Below are positions 39,201 through 45,828 of a stretch of DNA of 64,000 nucleotides, piece after piece. This DNA comes from Paenibacillus methanolicus (GTDB lineage Bacteria > Bacillota > Bacilli > Paenibacillales > Paenibacillaceae), in NCBI RefSeq assembly GCF_008124765.1, contig NZ_VNHS01000006.1, forward strand, positions 310,001 to 374,000, in the 5' to 3' direction. Both the position numbers and the translations under genes were made by a program. Within the stretch, counting starts at the first letter, position 1; the number at the start of each line of letters is the position of its first letter. The notes beneath the pieces were generated by a model that searched no databases, was not told where the DNA came from, and saw nothing but the letters and a program-made list of their open reading frames with translations.

Positions 39201-42189
39201 ACAGCGGATTCCGCGAGGCGTTCAGCTGATCGCCGTCGAACGCCGCCATCGCGTCGAAAGGAAAATCCTGATGGTCGTACGCTTCCAGCAGCACGGCATG
39301 CAGCCTGCCGGCGAACGCGCGGAACGTCTCGCCGGGAAGCACCGCTGCCCGGATCGGCAAATAGTTATTGAACATGCCGATCATCGACTCGGCATCCGGG
39401 TGGGCGCGGCCGGCCACCAACGATCCGACGATCAACTCGTCTTGTCCCGTATATAAGCGAAGCGTCCACATATAGGCGGCGAACAGGAGCGTATTGACGG
39501 TAACGCCCAGCGAGCGCGCCAGCCGATCGATGCCGTCGGCGAGCTCCAGTCCGATGGCTTCTCGCGCGATGTCGCCTTCATACGTTCGGAACGGCGTCCT
39601 CGCATAATCCGCCGGCAGTTGAAGGACCGGCCACTCGCCGGCCAGTTGCCCGCGCCAATAACGTTCTTGCCGCGCGAACATTTCGGAGGAATCCCGCTTC
39701 GCCTGCCAGACGGCGTAATCTTTGTATTGGATGGTCAGTTCGGGCAACAACTCGCCGGCGTACAGCTGCTGGAAATCCTGAACGAGACGCGAGATCGATA
39801 TGCCGTCGCATACGATATGGTGAAAATCCATCAGCAAATAACTGCGGCCTTCTTCGGCGAACAGTCCGAATCGGCATAGCGGCGCCTCGCTCAGATCGAA
39901 CCGGCGGGCGAAAAACCGCTCCGCCGCTTCGTCTATCGCGTCGCTGCCGGTTAAGAACATGATCGGGCATTCCGCATTCGGCACGACGCGCTGCCGAATC
40001 TCCCCATGCGCGTGCTCGAAGCAGGTCCGCAGCGGCTCGTGCCGCTCCACCAGCGCGTCGATCGCCTCGCCCAGCTTGTGCGTATCCACATGGCCGTTCA
40101 CCGCGAGCACGAGCGGAATATGGTAACTCGTGCCGATGTCGTTCAACTGTTCTTGGATGAAAATGCGCCGCTGCGCCGGCGTCGCCGGATAGGTATCGGC
40201 GGAAGACGCTTGCGTTAGAGGGGCGGCCTCGCCTTTCGCGGCCGTCCGCAGCCAAGCCGACATCTCGGCAACCGTAGGGTGGTCGAATATGTCTCTCATG
40301 CCGGCTTCGAAGCCGAATTGCTCGCGCAGCCTGGCGGCGAGCATCGTCGCCTTCAGCGAGTTGCCGCCGAGCTCGAAGAAATGCGCGCTGCCGCCAATCG
40401 GCCCATCGATGCGCAGCACTTCCCGGAATAACGTTGTCAAAATCCCTCCTAACTCGTCCGTATGGTCCTCCGCGTCTCTTGCGCCGGAATGAAGGTCGCC
40501 GAACATGCCGTTCAGCGCCTCGATAGTCGCTTGAAATTCCCCCCTTTCGAATTGTTCCGCTAATTTGTAGCGCTGCAGCTTGCCGCTCGTCGTCTTCGGC
40601 AGCCGTTTGACCGGCAGCACATGCGCGACTTCGATGCCCGCGCCTTGGTTCAGGTGCCGCTTCAGCTTAGCCGCCAAGTCCGCGAACTGCTCCGGCTTCC
40701 GGCGGTATAGGACGAACACCAGCGCGATGTTCGCGCCCGTCGCCGGATCGACCGCGCCCGCGGCCGCCACCTTGCCGAGCTCGATCTCGTCCAGCGCTTC
40801 GGCCAGCCGCTCCAGATCGTGCGGGTAGACGTTGCGTCCGTTGACGAATATCAGATCTTTCTTCCGGCCGGTCACGGTCAACCGACCGCCCCGCAGGAAG
40901 CCCATGTCGCCGGTGCGCAGCCAACCGTCCGCCGTGAAGACTTCGCGGGTCGCCGCCGCATTATTGTAGTACCCTCGCGTCACGTTAGCTCCGCTGATCT
41001 GAATCTCGCCGACTCGCTCGGCGGCTAGGATCGCGCCGTCATCGCCGCAAATCCGCAGCCCGCAGCCTTCCACAGGATAGCCGAGATCGACCAGCGTTAA
41101 TCGCCGCTCGTCGTCCGCTTCCGCCGTCCGGACAAGCGAGTTCTCGGCTAGCGAGTCCCGGTCGATATGGGCGCAAATCAGGCCCTCGTTCACGGGCGGG
41201 AACGTGACGGCGAGACTGGCTTCGGCCAAGCCGTAGACCGGGAACATCGCGCCAGGCCGTAAGCCGTAAGGGGCTAGGCGCTCCGTGAATAAGCGGCACC
41301 ATGCTTCCGAGATCGGCTCGGCGCCGTTGAATATGAGCCGGACGCAGGACAAGTCCCACTCGCGGGCTTGCTCTTCTTTGAAGTAGTTCAGGAAGTGTTT
41401 GTAGCCAAAATTAGGAGAGGAGATCTGGGTGATCCGATGCTCATGCGCTTTCTGCAGCCATAGCGTCGGGTTTTGAACGAAAAGCGATGTAGGCATGACA
41501 TATTGATCGATGTTGGCATAGATGGGCGACAGGTGAAAGCCGATTAAACCCATATCGTGCGTGAGGGGCATCCAGCTCAGGGACGAGCCGTTCTCCGCCG
41601 CGTGAGAGCCATTCACGATCTGCTTCATGTTGGCGAGCAGATTGCGGTGCGTCAGCGTGACTCCTTTGGGCTCGCCCGTCGAACCGGACGAGAATTGGAT
41701 GAACGCGATGTCGTCCAGGCCGGCTTCGTAGATCGTCCCGAGACCACCGAGGCGGTCAAGCTCCTCGAGATCGACGAATCGCTCGACGAACGAGGACGTT
41801 CCGTCCGTCGCATCGCCCCAGATTCGTTCAAGCGGCGTCCGGTCTTCCCGGGAAGCCGCCAGGAAAGGACGATTCAGCAAGCTCAGAATGTTGCCGAGCT
41901 TCGCGCGTTGCTCGTCATTGCCCGCTTCCGTTACCGGCACCGGACGGAAACCGCCCAATATGGACGCCCAGAACAAGCAGACGAACGTCTCGTTGTCGTC
42001 GATCTGCAAGACCAGCTCGTCCTCGGGCCTCATCCCCTTTGCCTGCAGGGCAAATAGCAGACGATGCGCCCGATCGTATAATCCGGCGTACGACAGCGAT
42101 CGTTCATGCGCCGCCTGGATGAAGGTCATCCCTTTCTCTTCCGACGCGCGGTCTTGCAGCAGTTGCGTTAAACTTCCGAAAACGGTCAA
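33277..42189 (-). CDS. NRPS: acyl-AMP ligase-PCP-C-A(Ser)-PCP-C-A(Ser)-PCP-half C
   Basis: The first megasynthase of the cluster has 2970 residues. An N-terminal acyl-AMP ligase of the FAAL type (FSSGSTGEPKG near 166; WMPLTHDMGLIG) and carrier (GGNSLKA, about 607) load a carboxylic acid. Two extension modules follow: C (HHIVCDG, about 789)-A-carrier (about 1660), and C (HHLIADG, about 1844)-A-carrier. Both A pockets read D-V-W-H-F-S-L-V-D, a serine signature. The last carrier (GGNSLLLIRAHARI, about 2709) is of the kind found before ketosynthases. It is followed by about 200 residues resembling a condensation-domain C-lobe with no catalytic motif. I prefer the TTG at 42189, nine bases after GGGGGG; it opens the ligase domain and lies downstream of the predicted promoter. 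An in-frame ATG at 42303 would fall between the -35 and -10 boxes. Confidence 0.9.
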   Translation of the reverse strand: MTVFGSLTQLLQDRASEEKGMTFIQAAHERSLSYAGLYDRAHRLLFALQAKGMRPEDELVLQIDDNETFVCLFWASILGGFRPVPVTEAGNDEQRAKLGNILSLLNRPFLAASREDRTPLERIWGDATDGTSSFVERFVDLEELDRLGGLGTIYEAGLDDIAFIQFSSGSTGEPKGVTLTHRNLLANMKQIVNGSHAAENGSSLSWMPLTHDMGLIGFHLSPIYANIDQYVMPTSLFVQNPTLWLQKAHEHRITQISSPNFGYKHFLNYFKEEQAREWDLSCVRLIFNGAEPISEAWCRLFTERLAPYGLRPGAMFPVYGLAEASLAVTFPPVNEGLICAHIDRDSLAENSLVRTAEADDERRLTLVDLGYPVEGCGLRICGDDGAILAAERVGEIQISGANVTRGYYNNAAATREVFTADGWLRTGDMGFLRGGRLTVTGRKKDLIFVNGRNVYPHDLERLAEALDEIELGKVAAAGAVDPATGANIALVFVLYRRKPEQFADLAAKLKRHLNQGAGIEVAHVLPVKRLPKTTSGKLQRYKLAEQFERGEFQATIEALNGMFGDLHSGARDAEDHTDELGGILTTLFREVLRIDGPIGGSAHFFELGGNSLKATMLAARLREQFGFEAGMRDIFDHPTVAEMSAWLRTAAKGEAAPLTQASSADTYPATPAQRRIFIQEQLNDIGTSYHIPLVLAVNGHVDTHKLGEAIDALVERHEPLRTCFEHAHGEIRQRVVPNAECPIMFLTGSDAIDEAAERFFARRFDLSEAPLCRFGLFAEEGRSYLLMDFHHIVCDGISISRLVQDFQQLYAGELLPELTIQYKDYAVWQAKRDSSEMFARQERYWRGQLAGEWPVLQLPADYARTPFRTYEGDIAREAIGLELADGIDRLARSLGVTVNTLLFAAYMWTLRLYTGQDELIVGSLVAGRAHPDAESMIGMFNNYLPIRAAVLPGETFRAFAGRLHAVLLEAYDHQDFPFDAMAAFDGDQLNASRNPLFDTMLIFHNELDPHLRFELDGIRWEQVGYHNGTSKLDFKLDVYCREDGGLDAVFEYNAKLFKPETAEGIAERFVHVLGEAAIAPDRSMENLPLLSAEEERRLLLAMNDTRAPYDRERLIHQWLEERAGSMPEAAAVTCGSRTLTYRELNERSNRLARTLRERGAAPDTIVGVLAVRSPEMMVAIMAVLKAGAAYMPIDPAYPTERIRYMLEDSGTSLLLAQRPLADEAWTQGAGYEGDLLLLDDAGLYEQDGGDLEQVIDSRQLAYVLYTSGSTGRPKGVAIEHHSVINRIEWMQKAYPLQPGDVVLQKTPITFDVSVWELFWWSLAGASVCLLAPGDEKDPSRIMAAMEAHGVTTLHFVPSMFGAFLDYAERHPRAFAKLDRLSAVFCSGEALPVRLVQRFRALKGLRPARLVNLYGPTEATVDVSYYDCTEGELGLSVPIGRPIDNTRLYVLDERRELLPAGVAGELYIAGAGLARGYWNQPALTAERFVPDPYVPGERMYRSGDLARLRPDGNLDYLGRIDHQVKIRGYRVECGEIEAELRKQPGVKDCLVAVIADDGGDIRLCAYVVADEDIELRGLRGGIAARLPDYMVPTHWARLTAMPLTASGKADRRALPEAVPLAAGEAERVMPGSEREAQLADIWRQVLGTGAFGVTDSFFELGGHSLKAAQAAALIQQRLGLSVSIRDLFAEPTIRGLARLLSATGTQANGVIERAEAHRHYPLSSAQQRLFVLQQMEGIGTAYHLPFALRFEGEMDARKVEATIERLIARHEALRTSFGWADGAPAQFVHETAAFKLERYAADSEADAREQLAAFVRPFDLGTAPLMRAAVVEVGASAGYLIFDFHHLIADGLSGVVFAEQFLALYQGEELPPLAIHYKDYAVWQNKLARTEAYMDDERYWLELLSGELPVLQLPTDVVRPAVQRFEGASVPLAFDDILERKLHAYAASEGVTPYMVLLAGYYALLAKYSGQEDIIVGTPVAGRGQAETLPLIGMFAGTLPLRHYPSGDKRFADLLAEVKQGTIEALSHDRYPFEAMVEKLNVRRDPSRPPLFSVMFAMQNQELPALSANSLSISAEHLESGTAKFDLTLEIAMSDGRLSGRLEYASGLFRQETAARMARHYVHLLREAIGDPDRRLHELTMMSADEMTQITETFNQTASPYPEELLVHETMARHAARTPDRPAVTWDGGMLTYGELNARAAALAARLRERGVGRDAVVAVMAERSPGLMIAIYAVLKAGGAYLPISPALPAARIAHMLADSGACALLAHEVHAGLTSDFAGTIFLLDEDMMLEGAEQVGLADATERVTDSRGLAYVIYTSGSTGQPKGVMVEHRSIVNRLNWMQSRYPIGPSDVILQKTPITFDVSVWELLWWSMAGASVYLLEPGGEKDPSQLLDAIESAHVTTLHFVPSMLTMFAEYAERADAAERLRSVKQAFASGEALQPAQAEAFYRLFPHARLANLYGPTEAAVDVTYYDCEPGAQASSIPIGKPIDNIRLYILGPHGELRPIGVPGELCIAGVGVARGYANRPELTQAKFASHPIAGDGQLYRTGDLAKWRPDGNIDYLGRIDNQVKIRGQRLELGEIEYRLLQHPRVREAVVLARPDREGGLCLCGYYASDQDFSVQELRAQLATDMPDYMVPSYFVRVPYMPVTANGKLDRAALPAPETNSAPSGRHVEPGSELEKRLAAIWGELLNISRVGVHDQFFEIGGNSLLLIRAHARIDELYPKLVKVTDLFAYPTIAELAAFMEMTLSKTALRELPLLSVPAAFMAAAGGARQQERAFRFSLEAELAEGLRRMAAAEETEEETVLLALFAYVLASLSKQPAVPVQAALGSDGSAVSLQLDIRQAADFGALVRLTRGALRDDSGSHPRYQLAALESLHIDKAESEVLPLFLRRNGGDNDALRQFDLRLSYEAASANGQLAFTLAFNDKRLHQDGVRAMIDNYVKLARIVTQAALARSETGSSSERD

Positions 42190-42702
42190 GGCATCAAACC
42201 CCCCATGAATTTGAACGAGCACTGACGTTGCAGGACGCTGGCAGCTATGCGGTTGTAGGCGAGAAGTAGTAAATAATAGCAATTCTAAGACGTCGCCATC
42301 CAACCGACAAGGACAATTTCCTCTTGGTCATGGGGGAATAATGACTGGATAAACCAAGCATTCATAGGCAAATAGGATGGGTAATATTTTCCATAATATA
42401 CTAAATTCCATTACTTCCCGGACTATTCGACTAGTAGGCGGGGACTGCTCCTTAACATGCATTTCATACCTTGTACGATATTCCATAATATTGAAAATCT
42501 TATTTGTCATGCCGGCCATTCTTTCCGCTTTTGCGCCGCCATTCCCTCATGGCTTTACAAAAATCGAAAAGTGTGCGCGTCGATCCCTCGCCCGGATTCG
42601 ACGTCTTTTTCGCGATCTTGCTCTTATATCCCCGGCAACCGCTAACCTCCGCCGCCGCGTGGTACACTGATGCCAATTTCATCCGAGGAGACGTGTTCCC
42701 CC
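42190..42702. other. AT-rich divergent control region of the NRPS operon
   Basis: This 513-base gap between the NRPS operon and the flavin reductase-like gene is clearly more AT-rich than its surroundings. It holds the putative NRPS promoter (42282-42310), two exact copies of TTCCATAATAT (42389-42399 and 42481-42491), and a weak hairpin CGTCGA/TCGACG at 42578-42603 followed by TCTTTTT on the plus strand. A 63-codon minus-strand frame at 42328-42519 has no ribosome site and looks like chance. Confidence 0.5.
42282..42310 (-). promoter_or_regulatory. Putative promoter of the NRPS operon
   Basis: On the minus strand TTGTCG (42305-42310) and TAGAAT (42282-42287) are 17 bases apart. This would give a leader of about 90 bases before the TTG start at 42189. 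The match is moderate and other AT-rich hexamers exist nearby. Confidence 0.4.
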
Positions 42703-43359
42703 ATGCATACCGTTATTGAACCGAAAATATTGTACTTTGGCACCTCCATTGTGTTGATCAGCACGCTGAACCCGGACGGGACGCCGAATCTGGCGCCGAT
42801 GTCGTCCGCTTGGTGGCTCAACCGCTCCTGCATGCTCGGGATGAGCGGCAAGTCGCAGACGGTGCGAAACTTGCTGCGGCACGGCGAGTGCGTGCTTAAT
42901 TTGCCATCCGTCGACTTGATTCCGGCGATCGACCGTTTGACGCTGCTAACGGGCAGCGATCCGGTCCCGGCCAGCAAAGCCGAACGGGGTTATCGTTACG
43001 AAGCCGATAAATTCGGGATCGCCGGGCTAACTCCGACTGCGTCGCATGCCGTTGCTCCGCCTCGGGTGCTGGAGTGCCCGGTGCAGCTCGAAGCGAAGCT
43101 GGTCCGCGCGCATCCTTTCGAACAGCCAAGCTCGCTCGTCGCCCTGGAAGTCGCGATCGTACGCGTTCATGCGGAGACATCGATCCTGTCTGCCCAAGGT
43201 TCCAGCTATATCGACCCGGCGAAATGGAAGCCGATGATCATGAATTTCTGCGAATATTTCGGACTTGGCGATCAGTTGTCGACCTCCAGGCTTGCCCCCG
43301 TATTCGGGCCCGCGGCCTCGCTGCCGGCTTCGTCCGCGCCTGCCGATTCGAATTCGTGA
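42703..43359 (+). CDS. Flavin reductase family protein (flavoredoxin-like)
   Basis: The 218-residue protein fits the split-barrel FMN-binding flavin reductase family: LISTLNPDGTPNLAPMSSAW near the start, GSDPVPASKAERGYRYEADKFG in the middle, and VQLEAKLVRAHPF as a barrel strand. Such proteins bind FMN and either reduce it with NAD(P)H for a partner oxygenase or act alone. The ATG at 42703 lies 12 bases after GAGGAG; an ATG at 42670 has no site. It is transcribed away from the NRPS operon across a shared 500-base region. No oxygenase partner is adjacent, so a tailoring role for the NRPS product is only possible. A hairpin follows at 43370-43406. Confidence 0.82.
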   Translation: MHTVIEPKILYFGTSIVLISTLNPDGTPNLAPMSSAWWLNRSCMLGMSGKSQTVRNLLRHGECVLNLPSVDLIPAIDRLTLLTGSDPVPASKAERGYRYEADKFGIAGLTPTASHAVAPPRVLECPVQLEAKLVRAHPFEQPSSLVALEVAIVRVHAETSILSAQGSSYIDPAKWKPMIMNFCEYFGLGDQLSTSRLAPVFGPAASLPASSAPADSNS

Positions 43360-43369
43360 GCATGCAAAG

Positions 43370-43406
43370 CACGGCAAATAGCCCGGGATTCCCCGGGCTT
43401 GCCGTG
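43370..43406. terminator. Hairpin between converging flavin reductase and MocR genes
   Basis: CACGGCA and GCCCGGG pair with CCCGGGC and GCCGTG around ATTC, with AATA and TT as internal bulges. It is stable and GC-rich but lacks a T tract, so its efficiency is uncertain. Confidence 0.6.
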
Positions 43407-43515
43407 TGACTGATGCGCGTCAAATATGCCGCCGGCAGCTTGTCGTTTGCCAGACTCGGAAAGATCAGCCGCGTAGGTTTAAGCGTACCCCAAAAATCGC
43501 AGCGACCTTTCTCGC

Positions 43516-45015
43516 CTAGCATTCGTCGCAGGTCCTCATGCCAAACCACGCCTGTCCTAGCCGTAATATTCCCTCTTCCATCTGGCTCTCGTCCACCCCG
43601 CCAAAACCTAAATAAACGAGCGCTGCGGCATCTGGATTGCCGCCCCCCTTGGCGTTATCCCGATCGGCGCGGCTCATGCGGCCGACGTACACGCGCACGC
43701 CTGCCTGCTCCGCCTTCTGCATCCAATCGCTCGCGCCTCCCGGGGCGCGTATCGCCAGTTCGACGTACAGTCCCGCGCCGCCTCCCGTAATGACGGCATG
43801 CGGGGATAATCGTTTATGGACCAGTTCGATCAGCCGTTCCCGCTTCTTTTGATAGATCAACCGCATCCGCCGAATTTGTCGATACCAATTGCCTTGGGCC
43901 ATATAGAGCGCCATCGCCAGTTGATCGATACGGGAAGGCGGGGACAACACGCTGCCCTCATTCGCCAGTTCGGGCAATAGACGTTGCGGAAGCACGAGAT
44001 ATCCGATGCGAAGCGCCGGCGAGAATGCCTTGGAGAACGTCCCTAGGTAAATGACGCGGTCCTCCTCGTCCAACGCCTTCAAGGACGGGACCGGCCTGCC
44101 CGCATACCGGAATTCGCCTTCGTAATCGTCCTCGATGAGGTAAGCATCCTCGGCGTTCGCCCATTGGAGCAGCGCCTTGCGGGCCGGATAAGGCAGCGGC
44201 TGGCCCGATGGCCGATGAGACGGCGTCAAGTAGAAGGCGCGAACGCCCATCTCGCTAAACGCGCCGCCGTCCAGCTTGCCAGTATGGAGCGAAATATCGT
44301 GCAAAGTAAACCCATTCTGCTCGAAATGCGCTCCGACTTGCGCGATGCCGCCCGACTCGAACGCCACGCCCGCGGGACGATCGCGAAGCAGTCTTCCCAG
44401 CAGCCGTATGCTTGCGCCGATGCCTCCGACGATGACGACCTGCTCGGGCGAGCAGCGCGCGCCGCGCGAAACAAGCAAATAATCGGCGATCTGCTTGCGA
44501 AGCGCCTCTTCTCCCCTCGCGTCGCCATACCGGTGAAGCGTGCCGCCATATTCGTCGATCGCCGCCGCTATCGCCGCTTTCCACTCGCGAACGGGCAGCG
44601 ATCTCGGATCCACGGCCAGCAGGTCAAAATCGATCACGTTGCGTATCGGCTCTTCCCGATCCAGCATGCTTATGGGCTTAACCTTTGAATGGCCGCCTGC
44701 CGATGCGCGCGCTGCCAGACGAGGTGCCGCCTGCCGGTGAACGGTGTCGTGGCGATCAGCTATTTCCATCGGGAACCGCGGATTGACGACATAGAACCCC
44801 GATCTCGGCTTGCTGATCAGATACCCTTCTTCGAGCAGCATATGGCAGGCGGTCTCGATAGGCGTCTTGCTCATCGACAGCTGAAGCTGCATCGCTTTCA
44901 CCGAAGGGAGTTTGGTGCCATCGGGGAGCGTCCCTTGCAAAATCATGCCGCGAATCGCGCCGTAGAGCTGGCGGTACAGCGGCTGATCATCGTTTTGCGG
45001 CAATGTGATTTCCAT
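43516..45015 (-). CDS. MocR/GabR-type PLP-dependent transcriptional regulator
   Basis: The 499-residue protein has a GntR winged helix at residues about 10-80 (YRQLYGAIRGMILQGTLPDG, LPSVKAM). An aminotransferase class I fold follows, with YLGTFSKAFSPALRIGYLVL carrying the PLP-binding Lys and LIEDDYEGEFRY supplying the Asp for the pyridine nitrogen. MocR regulators sense PLP or amino compounds and usually control a divergent gene; here that is the RidA-family gene, 119 bases away from its leader ORF. The ATG at 45015 follows GGGGGCG. PdxR- or GabR-like roles are both possible, as no PLP-synthesis or aminobutyrate genes are adjacent. Confidence 0.9.
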   Translation of the reverse strand: MEITLPQNDDQPLYRQLYGAIRGMILQGTLPDGTKLPSVKAMQLQLSMSKTPIETACHMLLEEGYLISKPRSGFYVVNPRFPMEIADRHDTVHRQAAPRLAARASAGGHSKVKPISMLDREEPIRNVIDFDLLAVDPRSLPVREWKAAIAAAIDEYGGTLHRYGDARGEEALRKQIADYLLVSRGARCSPEQVVIVGGIGASIRLLGRLLRDRPAGVAFESGGIAQVGAHFEQNGFTLHDISLHTGKLDGGAFSEMGVRAFYLTPSHRPSGQPLPYPARKALLQWANAEDAYLIEDDYEGEFRYAGRPVPSLKALDEEDRVIYLGTFSKAFSPALRIGYLVLPQRLLPELANEGSVLSPPSRIDQLAMALYMAQGNWYRQIRRMRLIYQKKRERLIELVHKRLSPHAVITGGGAGLYVELAIRAPGGASDWMQKAEQAGVRVYVGRMSRADRDNAKGGGNPDAAALVYLGFGGVDESQMEEGILRLGQAWFGMRTCDEC

Positions 45016-45134
45016 GTTCGCCCCCTAATCTGACCTCTAAATATTCGCTTCATGTATACCTTTATCCATGGTCAACATTAAGTATAAGCTGATGCATATC
45101 CCCCTTCAATCCTCATTCGAAAAGGAGAATAACC

Positions 45135-45179
45135 ATGCCTGAACAATCGTCAACCGCAACGCCGGAGGTGCGACCATGA
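45135..45179 (+). CDS. 14-codon upstream ORF coupled to the RidA gene
   Basis: ATG at 45135 follows AAAGGAGAATAACC, the best ribosome site in the region. It encodes MPEQSSTATPEVRP and ends with TGA overlapping the RidA start (ATGA at 45176-45179). A GGAGGTG inside it serves as the RidA ribosome site. It could be a coupling leader or the remnant of a lost first gene of the operon. The peptide shows no attenuation features. Confidence 0.5.
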   Translation: MPEQSSTATPEVRP

Positions 45180-45646
45180 GCGCCTTCGATTCCGCCCTCA
45201 GCGCCGAGGCCCGGCTCGCGCAGCTTGGCATCTCGCTCCCCCAGGAGAGCGAGCCTGCCGCGAATTACGCCAATGTCGTCTTCGCCGGGTCGCTGCTCTT
45301 CGTCTCGGGCAAAGGACCAGCCGGCCGGCCAAGCGGCAAACTAGGCCAGACGTTCGCGACCGAGGACGGCTACCGGTTCGCGCGCAGCGCCGGGCTCGAA
45401 ATCGTCGCCGTCGTCCGCCAAGCGCTCGGCAGCCTGGATCGGGTCGCGCGCGTCGTGAAACTGCAAGGGTTCGTGAACGCCGCGCCGACGTTCGGAGAGC
45501 ATCATCTCGTCCTGAACGGATGCTCCGATCTGATGCGCGAGCTATTCGGCGAGCGTGGCATCCACAGCCGGTCGGTGCTCGGCGCGAACTCGCTGCGCGA
45601 CGATTTGCCGGTGATCATCGACTCCGTTTTTCAAATCGCGAATTGA
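45176..45646 (+). CDS. RidA/YjgF-family protein
   Basis: The 156-residue protein matches the RidA family in its longer form: NYANVVFAGSLLFVSGKGPA near the N-terminus, LDRVARVVKLQGFVNAAPTF in the middle, and HSRSVLGANSLRDDLPVIID, with the conserved Arg at the ligand-binding cleft, at the end. RidA proteins hydrolyse reactive 2-aminoacrylate and other enamines released by PLP enzymes. A gene controlled by a PLP-sensing MocR protein fits that role. It is divergent from the MocR gene and follows a 14-codon ORF with a four-base overlap. The AGCGAR type of conserved C-terminal motif is replaced by LGANSL, as in several non-archetypal RidA subgroups, so the substrate may differ. Confidence 0.87.
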   Translation: MSAFDSALSAEARLAQLGISLPQESEPAANYANVVFAGSLLFVSGKGPAGRPSGKLGQTFATEDGYRFARSAGLEIVAVVRQALGSLDRVARVVKLQGFVNAAPTFGEHHLVLNGCSDLMRELFGERGIHSRSVLGANSLRDDLPVIIDSVFQIAN

Positions 45647-45782
45647 ATTCGCCGCATGTCGGTCGAGCGCGAGCGTACGCCTTTCTGGCTAACCTTGCGC
45701 GGTTCAGCTCGCCGATCCGATCGCGCATCATTCCTCTACCGATCCGGTGACCAGTTCGGTCACGATTGTGACACGGTAGACG

Positions 45783-45816
45783 CAAAAATAAGCCGGCACC
45801 CTTAAGGTACCGGCTT
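45783..45816 (-). terminator. Rho-independent terminator of the M3 peptidase gene
   Basis: Read on the minus strand AAGCCGGTACC pairs with GGGTGCCGGCTT around a short loop and is followed by ATTTTTGCG. It lies about 13 bases after the peptidase stop. Confidence 0.85.
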
Positions 45817-45828
45817 GTTGCCCGTGCA

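Noticed and set aside
12591..42189. Thioesterase, reductase or epimerase domain in the NRPS cluster
   Set aside because: No GxSxG thioesterase, NAD-binding reductase or epimerase motif set was found at module ends; the terminal region is BtrH-like instead.
42190..42303. ATG at 42303 as start of the first NRPS
   Set aside because: It lies between the best -35 and -10 boxes, has no ribosome site, and would add 38 residues unlike the start of any acyl-AMP ligase.
42328..42519. 63-codon minus-strand frame upstream of the first NRPS
   Set aside because: No ribosome site, AT-rich composition of the control region, no recognisable motif; read as chance.
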